57,416 nucleotides of DNA from positions 30,340 through 87,755 of the forward strand of contig QHPX01000082.1 in NCBI GenBank assembly GCA_003219195.1, given 5' to 3'. The stretch is from Verrucomicrobiota bacterium (GTDB lineage Bacteria > Verrucomicrobiota > Verrucomicrobiia > Chthoniobacterales > UBA10450). Both the position numbers and the translations under genes were made by a program. The notes under the pieces are model-generated. The model worked only from the letters and a program-made list of their open reading frames with translations. It was not told where the DNA came from and searched no databases. Below, in pieces: positions 33,965 through 43,711 of this stretch. Position 1 is the first letter of the stretch. Every line of letters begins with the position of its first letter.

Positions 33965-35335
33965 TTATCCCGGGATTTCCTTCAACATCTGAGTGTTCGT
34001 TGGAAACTTTTTCACGAACATCAAAAGGCGTTGGATCGCTTCCTCTGGCTTGTGACCGGCGAGGCCACGACGAATCAAATTGATTTTCTCCAACTCCCAG
34101 GGTTGCAGCAGCAGCTCTTCGCGGCGTGTTCCAGAGAGGAAAATATCAATCGCCGGATAAATACGCTGATCGCTGATCTTACGATCGAGCACCATCTCCA
34201 TGTTCCCTGTGCCTTTGAATTCCTGAAAGATCAACTCGTCCATCCGGCTCCCAGTTTCGATCAATGCCGTCGCAACAATGGTAAGCGAGCCGGCCTCTTC
34301 CGTATTGCGCGCCGCCGCAAAAATCTTTCTGGGAATTTCCATGGCACGAGCATCGATACCGCCGCTCATGGTCCGCCCGCCGCCGGCCATCGCATTGTTG
34401 AACGCGCGGGCCGTTCTTGTAATCGAATCGAGCAGGATGAAAACATGGGTTCCGGCTTCGACCAGCCGCTTGGCCCGCTCAATGGCGAGTTGCGCAATGC
34501 GAGTGTGGCTTTTGATGTCGCTGTCATTCGAGCTCGCCATTAATTCCGCCTTTGGATGCGAGCGCCGGAAGTCGGTGACTTCTTCCGGGCGTTCATCGAC
34601 AAGCAAAATGATGACATGCATCTCCTTGTGATTTTTCGTGACTGCCTCAGCGATATGATGGAGCAGCGTCGTTTTACCCGTGCGCGGTGGAGCGACGATC
34701 AAACCGCGCTGGCCCATGCCAAGCGGCGTCATTAAATCCATGATCCGGGTCGTATATCGATCCGGCACGGTCTCGAGCTTGATCCGTTTATTGGGGTTGA
34801 TGGTCGTAAGTTCCTCGAACGGCCGCAGGCCCTGATATTTGGCGGGCTCTCCCCCGTTGATCGTGAGCAGTTTCGTCAATTGCGGACCGCGATTGCCGCG
34901 CCGCGTCTCGCCGTAAATCCACATGCCGTCACGCAAGCCGAAGCGCCGCACAATTTCCGGCGTGACGAAAATGTCCTGTGGCGTTTGCACGAAGTTGCGT
35001 TTCGAGTCCCGCAGAAAACCGAAACCCTTGCCCGAAATTTCGATGATGCCTTCGCCGAACTCCGGTTCTCGTGAGATTTGTTCGCCCGTTTCGACCGCAC
35101 TCTCTTCAGCTTGCCGATCTAATGTTTCAACACCAGGATTTTCCCCTGCAGGATCGACCACGCCGGACGATGAATTTGATGATTCGGGATGTGACTGGTT
35201 GAAACTTTCATTGCGCTCGCCGCGATCGTAATAACGCCGCCGCGGATAACGGCGGCGCGGCCGGCGGCGCCGCTGGTCGGGGATCGTGGGTTCAGTTTCC
35301 ACCGGTGGAGGGCGGTTCTCGTTTTCTTGGTCCAT
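33965..35335 (-). CDS. rho: transcription termination factor Rho
   Basis: The protein of about 456 residues starts at ATG 35335 (MDQENENRPP). The N-terminal 90 residues form a basic and acidic low-complexity region with RRRRPRRRYPRRRYYDRG, an extra RNA-binding segment common in Rho from Bacteroidota and PVC bacteria. Then come the cold-shock-like RNA domain (GIIEISGKGFGFLR), Walker A (PPRTGKTTLL), Walker B (VIILLVDERPEEVTD) and the Q- and R-loop segments. The factor is a hexameric RNA helicase that ends transcription. It sits between yebC and the DUF4112 gene. Confidence 0.95.
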   Translation of the reverse strand: MDQENENRPPPVETEPTIPDQRRRRPRRRYPRRRYYDRGERNESFNQSHPESSNSSSGVVDPAGENPGVETLDRQAEESAVETGEQISREPEFGEGIIEISGKGFGFLRDSKRNFVQTPQDIFVTPEIVRRFGLRDGMWIYGETRRGNRGPQLTKLLTINGGEPAKYQGLRPFEELTTINPNKRIKLETVPDRYTTRIMDLMTPLGMGQRGLIVAPPRTGKTTLLHHIAEAVTKNHKEMHVIILLVDERPEEVTDFRRSHPKAELMASSNDSDIKSHTRIAQLAIERAKRLVEAGTHVFILLDSITRTARAFNNAMAGGGRTMSGGIDARAMEIPRKIFAAARNTEEAGSLTIVATALIETGSRMDELIFQEFKGTGNMEMVLDRKISDQRIYPAIDIFLSGTRREELLLQPWELEKINLIRRGLAGHKPEEAIQRLLMFVKKFPTNTQMLKEIPG

Positions 35336-35404
35336 AACTAAAAGAATCTGGTCGCTCGCCGCGGCGAGCACGGGCCGCGTCGTCTCCTGCGGCAGTTAAA
35401 TTTT

Positions 35405-36160
35405 TCAGGCCGGCAATCTGGCCAGTAGTTCGTCGGGAATATCTAGGTTTGAATAGACGTTTTGCACGTCGTCGTCGTCTTCGAGTTCGTCACATAATCG
35501 CAGCACCTGTCGCGCCACGGTTTCATCGGCAACCGGAACAGTCGTATCGGGAATGAACGTAAACTTTTGCCCATCGGTCGTAACACCCGCTTGTTTGAGC
35601 GCCTCAGCTACGGCATAGAGCTGATCGTGGGAAGTGGTAATAAGATACTGGTCTTCCTCGGTTGTCAACTCCTCCGCTCCCGCGTTCAAAGCAAGCTCAA
35701 AAATGCGCTCCTCATCAATCGAATCACGCCGGACAATAATCTGCCCCTTCTTGTGAAACATGTACGAAACACTGCCACTGGAACCAAGATTGCCATTGTT
35801 CCTGGTGAAAATGCTGCGAATCTCGGCTGCCGTGCGGTTTTTATTGTCCGTCGCTGCTTCGACGATCACTGCCACTCCGCCCGGTGCGTAGCCTTCATAG
35901 ACGATCTCATCAAAATGCGTTGCGTCATTGCCTTCACCAGTACCTCGTTTGATGGCACGCTCGATGTTGTCATTGGGCATACTTTGCGCACGCGCGGCCT
36001 GGACCGCGCTCCGGAGCCGCGGGTTGCCATTCGGATCTCCACCGCCGGTCTTTGCCGCAATACTAATTTCTTTCGACAATTTGCTAAAAATCTTGCCGCG
36101 TTTCGCGTCAATCGCGCCTTTGAAACGCTTGACCTTCGACCACTTGCTATGTCCCGACAT
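35405..36160 (-). CDS. yebC: YebC/PmpR-family regulator
   Basis: The 251-residue protein begins MSGHSKWSKVKRFKGAIDAKRGK, the hallmark of the YebC family, and shows NIERAIKRGTGEG, YEGYAPGGVAVIVEAATDN and an acidic C-terminal third. Members bind DNA as regulators, or act on ribosomes stalled at proline stretches, depending on the branch. The gene precedes rho on the same strand with a gap of 69 bases. Confidence 0.95.
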   Translation of the reverse strand: MSGHSKWSKVKRFKGAIDAKRGKIFSKLSKEISIAAKTGGGDPNGNPRLRSAVQAARAQSMPNDNIERAIKRGTGEGNDATHFDEIVYEGYAPGGVAVIVEAATDNKNRTAAEIRSIFTRNNGNLGSSGSVSYMFHKKGQIIVRRDSIDEERIFELALNAGAEELTTEEDQYLITTSHDQLYAVAEALKQAGVTTDGQKFTFIPDTTVPVADETVARQVLRLCDELEDDDDVQNVYSNLDIPDELLARLPA

Positions 36161-36293
36161 AAATGTGCGGAATATTTTAAGACTGCAAAATTTGCCTAAC
36201 GAATAATTCCAAATTCGGAACAGCGCGCCCCGCGAGAGACAGACAAAGAGGCGGACTAACTATCGCAAATTTAACCGCAGCCGACCCGATTTG

Positions 36294-36749
36294 TCAATCA
36301 GGCCGGAACGATTGCGTCGACCTAACTCGCCAATGGTCTGTGTCAATATCCATATCGACGCGGACAGTCTCATTCGAGACAACTGTGAACCGTTGCGGTT
36401 TCGCGTGGAGGTGCCCCCGTGTGCGTCCTCGTGTGCGTCCTTGCACATCCAGAACGTAATCGCCCGGCGGCAGCACAGCACGATAGTTCCCGTTCGTGTC
36501 CGCAGTAATCCGCGCGATTTCTTTTTGTCCTTCCACGCTCAAGATGAGCAGCGGATAATCAGCGTAGTTTTCCGCCGTCGCCGTCGCCGCGTTTTCATCG
36601 CCGAGGTCGACCGGCTTGGACGAAAGGATCTTCAGGTGTCCCTCCATGACACCCGACGGCAAAGCATCACTCGATGTAGCGCTGCCGGCGAGCACCAGAA
36701 AGATGCACCCACCAATCAGGTTCTTGAGGAACAATGATATTACCCTCAT
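36294..36749 (-). CDS. small secreted protein of the BNR unit, second copy
   Basis: From ATG 36749 the protein has 151 residues with a signal peptide (LIGGCIFLVLAGSATSSDA). The mature part reads VMEGHLKILSSKPVDL, ADYPLLILSVEGQKEIARIT and NYRAVLPPGDYVLDVQGR, and then VVSNETVRVDMDIDT. This looks like a small beta-sandwich of the carboxypeptidase-regulatory or prealbumin type. It is a paralogue of 40115-40519 and follows the large BNR protein in each unit. Its start lies 7 bases after a strong hairpin, with no clear ribosome site. Confidence 0.75.
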   Translation of the reverse strand: MRVISLFLKNLIGGCIFLVLAGSATSSDALPSGVMEGHLKILSSKPVDLGDENAATATAENYADYPLLILSVEGQKEIARITADTNGNYRAVLPPGDYVLDVQGRTRGRTRGHLHAKPQRFTVVSNETVRVDMDIDTDHWRVRSTQSFRPD

Positions 36750-36755
36750 CGAAAT

Positions 36756-36788
36756 CTGGGCGGGATAGATTTTCACTACCCCGCCCAG
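36756..36788 (-). promoter_or_regulatory. intercistronic hairpin between BNR and small secreted gene
   Basis: CTGGGCGGG...TAG pairs with CTA...CCCGCCCAG, making a stem of about 12 bp with one mismatch. It lies between the large gene stop (36800) and the small gene start (36749). The equivalent place in the first unit has the same hairpin plus a T-tract. Here there is no T-tract, so readthrough is likely. Confidence 0.5.
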
Positions 36789-36799
36789 CAAAACCAAAC

Positions 36800-39733
36800 T
36801 TACGGCAATTGCAGTCTCCAAGCGCCACGGCCGTGGGTTGCCGCGTAAAGCACCCTGGCGTTCACGTCGATAGTCAAGCCGTAGGTCGCAACCGGGGGCA
36901 GGCCGCCCGCAGCCGGTTGCCACGTCGTCTGATCGCTCTTTCGCACGAAGACGCCGAAGTCGGTCGACACGTAGACGTCGTCCGTATTCCAGTCGACGGC
37001 GATGCCCGTGATTGGCTGGTCCCCGAGCCCACCCGCGGACGGCTCACCGCCCGCAAGATCGGGCGACCACGTCGCCACGTGTGTGCTGGGGTCGTAATTG
37101 ACCTCAAACACGTGCCCGGGCGCCGTGCCGGAGGCAATCGCGTACGCGTTGTACCCGGAGTACGAGACGAAGACGTGGTTCGGGTGCGACGCATCGACGT
37201 CGATACCGCTTACGAAGCGCTCCGGTTGCGCCGCGGTGTCGATTCGAAAGAAGGTGACCGCACCGGGCGCCGCCGCGTCCGCGTTGGACGTGACGAACAC
37301 GCGGCCGCGCCGCGTGCCGACCCAGAGGGTCCCCTCGTCACTCGGGGCCCGCTCAGTGGCGACCACGAAGGAGCCTACGGGCCCCTTTGACCCCCAGAAC
37401 GATCCATCGCCCAGTGCTTTGGTGGCGTCGAGCGGGGAGCTGCCCTGACCGATGCGCACCCAGTCACCGCACGTGATCGTGAAATCACCTGTCAACTCGT
37501 TGCAGTGTGTGTCGAGGTCGGTCTGGTTGCCGCCGTTGTCGGTCGTCCGCCAGACGAAGTCGAGGCCAGCCAAGATGGTCCCGTCGACCGCTGGGTCGTA
37601 GATGATCGGGATGTAAAAAGACTGCGCCTCGACCAAGAAGAGTGGGTCTCCGATCCAGTCCCACCCTTTCGAGTTGGTGCCGTGGAAGTTTACATCTGGC
37701 GACGCCGAGAAGAACGTGTGGAACCGCTTGTTCGCATCGAACGCGTTCACGCCGGACTGTCCGCCGTCACCGAAGATGGTCACGAACCAGGGCTTGTTCA
37801 CGTTCTCCGAACTGAACGCCTGCGTGCCGTTGTCCTGCGTGCCGCCCATGATGTCGGCGAGCGGGTCCTGCGAGTTGACGGAGAGACTCTGGAACTGGAG
37901 CGTCCCGAGACTCCTGTTCAGCGTTGAGATTGTCGTCGGGACCTTCGAGAGCCAGTTCTGGCAGTCGGTAAGATCGTCCCCAGTGAGTCCGCGTGACGAG
38001 CACTGGCTCGAGACGTTCGAGAACGAGCCGTTGAGCCTCCAGACACCGCCGTCGTTCGCGATGAAGACCTTGTTCGGGTCGAACGGAGTTGCTGCGATTG
38101 CATGCTGGTCGGGGTGCAGGCTCACGCCCTGCGTGTCGATCGTCATGTCCGTGAAATTGACACCCGCATCCTCAGACCGCTGGATGGCGCGCCCGTTCGA
38201 CCGACCGCCGAGCTCGCTGTACTGCATTGAACTGCCGATGTAGACAATGTCCGGGGCGCCCGGGGGTGAAAAGACCGGCATATCATAGGTGCACTGGGTG
38301 GAGCAATAGTTGTAAGAGGCGAAGCCGGGCGTGCCGTTCACCGGGCTGGACAGCTTCGTCCACCCGCCGTTCGTGCCGCCGGTGACCAGGGTCGCAGCAG
38401 GGACGTTCGCGTTGTTAACCCGGTAGAAGTCGGCGGGCGCGCCGCCCGTGTCACCGACGTAAACGCGGAGGTTCGCCCCGTTCGGTGCGAGCGAGAACTC
38501 CGTGCGCGAGACCGACGACGTGGCGATCAATCCGCCACCCGCCGAAGCGAAGACCCGGTGGAAGGCGGTGTCGTGGTCCAGGGTCGTCGAGCGCCGGAAG
38601 ACGCCGTAGTCGAAGAGCGAAGCGTAGACCTGAGTCTCGCCCGAAGGTCGGTACAGCTCGATGTGAGACACACCACCGCGGAAAAAGTCGGCGCCGTTCA
38701 CGGTTCCAGGATCGGGAATGTCCGATGGCTTGCTGAGGACGCGAGTGAAGGTCGCGCCGCCGTTCGTCGATTCGTAGAGACCGACTTGAGGTTCCCCGGG
38801 CGGCGTGAAGCGCCCGCCGTTCACGGACGAAGAGCCATGCCGCGCAACATCTGTGCCGATGAAGATATGGTTGGCGTCGGCCGGGTCGATCGCGATTGCG
38901 CCGATTGAGCGTCCCGTTGCCACCGACGCGCTGCCGGCAACGAGTGTCCAGTTGTTGCCAAAGTCCGTCGACTTGTATAAGCCCACGCCTGCCTCGGAGT
39001 CACCCGAGCCGTTCGGCTCGCCGGTTCCAACGTAGAGCGTCTTGCCCGTCGCGTCATTCGGATCGAACACGATCGAACCGATGGCGTTCGACTCGATCCC
39101 ATTGCTCGCCGGACTCCAGCTCGGGCTCGACGCGAGAGCATTGCTCGTTTTCCACACGCCGCCGCCCGCTGCTCCGATGAAGACGGTGCAACTGGACGGA
39201 GTGCAGGTCGGAACCACTGCGATCGCGGTCGTGCGACCGGAGAAGATCGTGGCCGCGGTGCCTCCGGTCGACTCGCCTGCGACGAGGGCCGATGCGGGGA
39301 CGCCGCTCGGGCCGAGTTCCTGCCAATTCGCCTGAATCGCGAAGGTGGCACTGGTGGAACCCGAAAGCTTGCCGACCGCACTCGCCGCGTTCGCAGCCGC
39401 CTGCCTTTGGGCGGCGTGGATCCATTTATTCGGGTACGCCCTGTTGTCATAGGCCTCCTGCGCAGCGCCGTCGCTCGCGCTCTGCTCGGCATCCTTCGTC
39501 CTGGCGGGGCCGAGGAGCGTCTGGAAGTGGCGCATGAAGGCGTCGGAGCGCGCCCACCTCGCTTGAACCTTAGCTTCACCTTTACCGGCTGATTCGCCCG
39601 ATAACAATGTAAGGCTAGAATTGTTCGCTGCGACGAACGCCATCGCGGCCGCCGCCGAAATGAGCGTGCCGACGGTTGCGATGCGCAGATGTGATGAGAG
39701 ACGATTGCGAGTAAACCAACGATTAGTTTTCAT
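36800..39733 (-). CDS. very large secreted BNR/sortilin-like beta-propeller protein, second copy
   Basis: The 977-residue protein has an N-terminal signal or anchor (TVGTLISAAAAMAFVAANN). The rest is built from propeller blades with BNR and sortilin-type Asp-box motifs such as STDFGNNWT, STNGGATFTRV, SEDAGVNFTDM and TTDNGGNQTD, with GAAGGGVWKT, TLYVGTGEPNGSGDSEAGVG and a C-terminal VLYAATHGRGAWRLQLP. Three Cys pairs are present. Such proteins are extracellular; some bind glycans or clip them, but no sialidase or glycosidase active site is evident. It resembles 40581-43487 throughout, with substantial divergence. Confidence 0.85.
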   Translation of the reverse strand: MKTNRWFTRNRLSSHLRIATVGTLISAAAAMAFVAANNSSLTLLSGESAGKGEAKVQARWARSDAFMRHFQTLLGPARTKDAEQSASDGAAQEAYDNRAYPNKWIHAAQRQAAANAASAVGKLSGSTSATFAIQANWQELGPSGVPASALVAGESTGGTAATIFSGRTTAIAVVPTCTPSSCTVFIGAAGGGVWKTSNALASSPSWSPASNGIESNAIGSIVFDPNDATGKTLYVGTGEPNGSGDSEAGVGLYKSTDFGNNWTLVAGSASVATGRSIGAIAIDPADANHIFIGTDVARHGSSSVNGGRFTPPGEPQVGLYESTNGGATFTRVLSKPSDIPDPGTVNGADFFRGGVSHIELYRPSGETQVYASLFDYGVFRRSTTLDHDTAFHRVFASAGGGLIATSSVSRTEFSLAPNGANLRVYVGDTGGAPADFYRVNNANVPAATLVTGGTNGGWTKLSSPVNGTPGFASYNYCSTQCTYDMPVFSPPGAPDIVYIGSSMQYSELGGRSNGRAIQRSEDAGVNFTDMTIDTQGVSLHPDQHAIAATPFDPNKVFIANDGGVWRLNGSFSNVSSQCSSRGLTGDDLTDCQNWLSKVPTTISTLNRSLGTLQFQSLSVNSQDPLADIMGGTQDNGTQAFSSENVNKPWFVTIFGDGGQSGVNAFDANKRFHTFFSASPDVNFHGTNSKGWDWIGDPLFLVEAQSFYIPIIYDPAVDGTILAGLDFVWRTTDNGGNQTDLDTHCNELTGDFTITCGDWVRIGQGSSPLDATKALGDGSFWGSKGPVGSFVVATERAPSDEGTLWVGTRRGRVFVTSNADAAAPGAVTFFRIDTAAQPERFVSGIDVDASHPNHVFVSYSGYNAYAIASGTAPGHVFEVNYDPSTHVATWSPDLAGGEPSAGGLGDQPITGIAVDWNTDDVYVSTDFGVFVRKSDQTTWQPAAGGLPPVATYGLTIDVNARVLYAATHGRGAWRLQLP

Positions 39734-39916
39734 ATGTTTTTTGAGCCCGGTGATAACGAGTTAAAGTTTCCGGAAAATTTGCGGAACGCGAGTGTTGCCG
39801 AAATCAAGACGAGATGTCAAGAATCTTTCTCGATTTTTATTAAAAAAAATGGCTCAGCCGCGACGATACGAAAGAAAGCCAAAAGGCATCGAGAAAATCA
39901 TCGTTTGTCAACCCAA

Positions 39917-40055
39917 CTAAGCGGCCGCCATGGTGGCCCGCATCCGTGCGTTTCCATTGAGGATGCGCTTGCGCAAACGCAATGATTTGGGAGTCACTTC
40001 CACGTACTCATCGATGTCGATGTACTCGATCGATCGCTCGAGACTCATCCGCAGC
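39917..40055 (-). pseudogene. displaced 3' end of a typA gene (46 codons and stop)
   Basis: On the minus strand the sequence codes for [29 protein letters not shown] and a final MAAA stop, which matches the end of TypA ([32 protein letters not shown]). A run of 34 bases is identical to the end of the intact gene. The remaining codons show conservative differences, as between homologous genes. Nothing upstream of this piece belongs to typA, so it cannot be expressed as TypA. Confidence 0.85.
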
Positions 40056-40114
40056 GAACTCAATCGCAACCCGAGCGATTTGTCAATCGCCTGCAACTGG
40101 AATGAGGATAAGCC

Positions 40115-40519
40115 TCAGCGAATGCCGGTGTCGATGTCCATAGCGACGCGGACAGTTTGATTTGAGACGACTATGAACGGTTTCGGCTTCGCCCGGGCAT
40201 GCTTGCGTGCGCGGTCGTGCACATCCAAAACATAATCGCCTGGCGGCAACTCGGCGCGGTAATTTCCCTGCGCGTCCGCGGTAAGCCGGGCAATTTCTCG
40301 TTTCCCGTCGCCGCTTAAAACAACGAGCGGATATTCAGAATAAGCCTGCGGTGTGGTGGTCTTCGTATTTTCACCATCGGCAAGCTCAACTTCCCTGAAC
40401 GGGAGAATCTGCAAATGTCCCTCCACCAAACCTGGCGATGCCGCGACACTTGGAATTGCGCTACAAACCAGTGCGAAAACGACACAGCCGGCAGTCAGCA
40501 ATTTGAGGACCGAGCACAT
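40115..40519 (-). CDS. small secreted protein of the BNR unit, first copy
   Basis: The 134-residue protein has a signal peptide (LLTAGCVVFALVCSAIPSVAA) and the same beta-rich mature part as 36294-36749: LVEGHLQILPFREVEL, SEYPLVVLSGDGKREIARLT, NYRAELPPGDYVLDVHDR and VVSNQTVRVAMDIDT. The start ATG lies only 5 bases after the T-tract of a terminator-like hairpin and has no Shine-Dalgarno sequence. Its output may therefore be low or conditional. Function unknown; the constant pairing with a BNR protein suggests a joint role. Confidence 0.75.
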   Translation of the reverse strand: MCSVLKLLTAGCVVFALVCSAIPSVAASPGLVEGHLQILPFREVELADGENTKTTTPQAYSEYPLVVLSGDGKREIARLTADAQGNYRAELPPGDYVLDVHDRARKHARAKPKPFIVVSNQTVRVAMDIDTGIR

Positions 40520-40523
40520 CGAT

Positions 40524-40560
40524 AAAAAAATGGGCGGGATAGACTTTAGCTATCCCGCCC
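40524..40560 (-). terminator. intrinsic-terminator-like hairpin between BNR and small gene
   Basis: On the minus strand GGGCGGGATAG and CTATCCCGCCC form a perfect 11-bp stem with a 7-base loop, followed by A and seven T. This is a textbook intrinsic terminator 20 bases after the BNR stop. The next gene starts just behind it. Confidence 0.8.
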
Positions 40561-40580
40561 AAATTTGCGAAGCCCAACCT

Positions 40581-43487
40581 TTACGGTAGGGTCAGCTGCC
40601 AGGCGCTCCGGCCGTGCGTTGCTGCGTAGAGTGTCCGCGCACTGGGCACGATTGTGAGGCCTGCGACCTCAACCATCGGCAGTCCCGTGCCAGCGGGTAC
40701 CCATGAAACCGCGCCGTTGGCAAGGATCAGAACACCCCAGTCATTCGAGACGTAGAGATCGCCGTTCGAATCACGAGCGATGCCAGTCGCCGGGAAGTTT
40801 GGGAACGGCGTTCCACCCGGGCTGTCGAGGCTCCTCCAAGTCGCCGTCGAAGGCGCGGTTCGGGTCACTTCGAAGACATGGCCTGGCGTCGTCGGAGTCA
40901 GGGTGCTATAGCTCGAGTACGAGATCCAAACGTGATTTGGATTCGCCGGATCGATCGTGATACCGCTGACGAACCGGGGCGGATCGACGCTGGACGAGGA
41001 GTCGAGGCGCTCCCAGACGACTGAGCCGTGCGCTGCATCGGCGTTGCTCGAGAAGAACACGCGGCCGGTTGACGTCGCCGCCCACAGTGTACTGGAATCG
41101 GTTGAACTCCGGGCAACTGCCGCAACAGTGCCGAGGGAGCGATCGCCCCATAGCGCAGAGGTCAGCTGTGTCGATGGAATGCCGTCGCCGATGATGACGA
41201 AGTCACCGCACCCAGGTTGGTTGCCAGGCGTGGTGAACTCAGGGCAGTTCGCTTCGAGGAATGCCTGGTTACCCCCCCAGTCCCGCGTTCGCCACACGCT
41301 CTGCTCGCCCAGGAAGATCGTCCCGGCAACAAAGGGATCGGCGATGATCGGTTTGTAGAATGCCGAGGCCTCAGCAAACAGCGGGCCGGAGATAACGACC
41401 CACTTGCTCGGATCGCCGTTCTGGAAGTTCGCATCCGTGTAGTTTGCGAAGAAGGTGTTGAAGCGCAGCGCGGAGTTGCCGACGTTGAAACCCGACTGGC
41501 CACCGTCGCCGTAGATGATTTGTGGCCATACCACGGCCGAGCCGGTCGTCTCGAACGTTCCATTGTCCTGCGTACCCCCTTGCAGGTGCTTGGAGTTGTC
41601 GGCAGCGACCGAGAGGCTCTGGAACTGCAAAGTCGAGAGGCCCTTGTTCAGACTCAACAAATGCGTCGGAACCCGCGACAGGAGCTGCTGACAGAGCGCC
41701 AGATCATCTCCGCTAAGGCCGCGGAACGTGGTGCACTGCGATGAGATGTCCGCGAACGCTCCGTCCGAGCGCACCAGACCGCCGTCGGAGCCGTCGAAGA
41801 AGAGGCCTGGGTTACTTGGGCTAACGACGAATCCATGCTGGTCAGGGTGCATTCCATTCGGCGCAACTGGATTAGGTTGGCAACAGCTTCCCGGTGGCGT
41901 CGGCTTCGTCGTCGCATCCCATGTCATGTCGGTGAACGACGCACCAGCATCGGTCGAGTAGAGAACGCCGCGGCCGTTTGTCGCGAACCCGTACGTCGTA
42001 TAGTCGAACGAGCCGCCGACATAGACGCTGTCCGGAAAACCTGCCGGCGTGACGACAAAATTGTCGTACCAGCATTGCCCCGAGCAGTAGTTATCAGTTT
42101 GGCCAGCTGGCGACTCCGCTGCCGTAAGATCGGTAAACACCGGCACGCCAGTCGCGACGTCATCGCTGCGATAAACTTGGGCAGTCGGTGATCCGGTGTT
42201 GCCGTCGCCCACATACATTCGCGTAAATCCACCCGTAATGGGTGTCACCGCGAACTCGGCCCGATCATTAATATTAGCGGGAGCGAGCGCGGTCTTAATC
42301 TGCGTGAAGGTAGCGCCATCATCGGTCGAGCGCCAGACGCCTCCTCCGCTTACGGTAAGCCTGGGAAACGCAGCTGCGTAGAGCGTCGTATTGGTCGCGT
42401 AATTCGGATCAAATTCGACGTGGTTAACGCCACGCGCCGAGCCGAAGGTCGATTGGAATTTCCCGGCGTCGCCCTTCAGCAACGGGTTCAGGCAGACACC
42501 TTCCGGGCTGAGCTGCGTGAAGTTCGCGCCGCCATCGGTAGACTTCCACAGTCCGGGTGGCGGCAGGCCCGGAGCCAAGCTGACGACTCCACCCGTAACG
42601 GAGCTCACTCCGCGCACGGCGCGCGTTGAACCGACATACATGGTACTGCCGCTAACCCTGATCGATGAAATGGCGCGCCCGTTGAAAGCCGGACCGGTAT
42701 ACTCAGGCGCGGCCCCGCACCCGGTCGGCATCGCTGCGACGCGTGTGTTCGCAACCAGGTGCGTCCACGTGTTACCGTTGTCGGTTGATTTGTAAATACC
42801 AAAACCGGCTTCAGAATCACCCGATGCGTTCGGCTCGCCGGTTCCGGCGTAGAGCGTGGCGGTCGCAGCGTCGTAAGTCAGCGTCCCGATCGAATTCGTC
42901 GCGAAGCTGCCCGAGACGAATGTCCAGTTTGGCGGGTTTGCGAGCGCCTTGTTCGTGCGCCAGACACCTCCGCCCGCGGCTCCAACCCATAGCATGCAGT
43001 CGTTGCTTGTGCAAGTCGGCGCAATGGCCAGCGCAGTAATGCGGCCGGAGGTCGTGTAGTCACGCCCACTGAAAGTCAAAATATCAGGAAAATTCGCTAT
43101 GCTCGGGCCTATGAGGGTCCAGACGCCCGCTGAGGGTCCCTGTGACTTTACGTTCGCCCACGCTTTCTGTGCGTCCACCGTTAGCTTGAACGGAACGTCG
43201 CTAGCCGGATAGGCGCGCTTCGCATAATCTTCTTCAGCTGCGGCGATTGGCCCGCGATCTGTTTCCGGACCAGGCATGGCTCGCCTGTTGCCGCCAATTT
43301 GATCGCGACCCTGTCTGAATTTGTTGATCGCTTGATCCGTATTGTCTGATTTCCCCAACAAGAATGGGCCAGATGGTTTCGCCGCGACGAAGGCCATTGC
43401 CGCCGCCGCGGACATTAGTGTGACCACAGTTGTGATCCGCAATTGTGAGAGAAGATGATTTCGAGTAAACCGACGATTAGTTTTCAT
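40581..43487 (-). CDS. very large secreted BNR/sortilin-like beta-propeller protein, first copy
   Basis: From ATG 43487 the protein has about 968 residues and starts MKTNRRFTRNHLLSQLRI, nearly like its paralogue, followed by a hydrophobic export segment. Asp-box type blade motifs recur: STDNGNTWTHL, STDGGANFTQL, STDDGATFTQI and STDAGASFTDM. TLYAGTGEPNASGDSEAGFG and the end TLYAATHGRSAWQLTLP are shared. Several Cys pairs suggest disulfides outside the cell. The frame is open upstream to 43646, but the signal and homology start at 43487. The role is unknown; a surface or secreted binding protein is the modest inference. Confidence 0.85.
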   Translation of the reverse strand: MKTNRRFTRNHLLSQLRITTVVTLMSAAAAMAFVAAKPSGPFLLGKSDNTDQAINKFRQGRDQIGGNRRAMPGPETDRGPIAAAEEDYAKRAYPASDVPFKLTVDAQKAWANVKSQGPSAGVWTLIGPSIANFPDILTFSGRDYTTSGRITALAIAPTCTSNDCMLWVGAAGGGVWRTNKALANPPNWTFVSGSFATNSIGTLTYDAATATLYAGTGEPNASGDSEAGFGIYKSTDNGNTWTHLVANTRVAAMPTGCGAAPEYTGPAFNGRAISSIRVSGSTMYVGSTRAVRGVSSVTGGVVSLAPGLPPPGLWKSTDGGANFTQLSPEGVCLNPLLKGDAGKFQSTFGSARGVNHVEFDPNYATNTTLYAAAFPRLTVSGGGVWRSTDDGATFTQIKTALAPANINDRAEFAVTPITGGFTRMYVGDGNTGSPTAQVYRSDDVATGVPVFTDLTAAESPAGQTDNYCSGQCWYDNFVVTPAGFPDSVYVGGSFDYTTYGFATNGRGVLYSTDAGASFTDMTWDATTKPTPPGSCCQPNPVAPNGMHPDQHGFVVSPSNPGLFFDGSDGGLVRSDGAFADISSQCTTFRGLSGDDLALCQQLLSRVPTHLLSLNKGLSTLQFQSLSVAADNSKHLQGGTQDNGTFETTGSAVVWPQIIYGDGGQSGFNVGNSALRFNTFFANYTDANFQNGDPSKWVVISGPLFAEASAFYKPIIADPFVAGTIFLGEQSVWRTRDWGGNQAFLEANCPEFTTPGNQPGCGDFVIIGDGIPSTQLTSALWGDRSLGTVAAVARSSTDSSTLWAATSTGRVFFSSNADAAHGSVVWERLDSSSSVDPPRFVSGITIDPANPNHVWISYSSYSTLTPTTPGHVFEVTRTAPSTATWRSLDSPGGTPFPNFPATGIARDSNGDLYVSNDWGVLILANGAVSWVPAGTGLPMVEVAGLTIVPSARTLYAATHGRSAWQLTLP

Positions 43488-43711
43488 ATATTTGGAGACG
43501 CTGATAACGAGTTGAAGTTTGGGTGAATTTGGGGAGTTCAAGACTCCGAGGATTAAGACGAAAATGTCAAGCATTTTTTGTCCTTTTTTTCTCGGATTCG
43601 GCGCTGGGTCCGAGCCTGGCTTATTAAGAACTAAGCTAATGCACAAGGCAATTGACTCCGAAAGCCCCCGCGAGTTGAGGTGAATCGCCTCACCTCTTGC
43701 TTGGAATCGAG

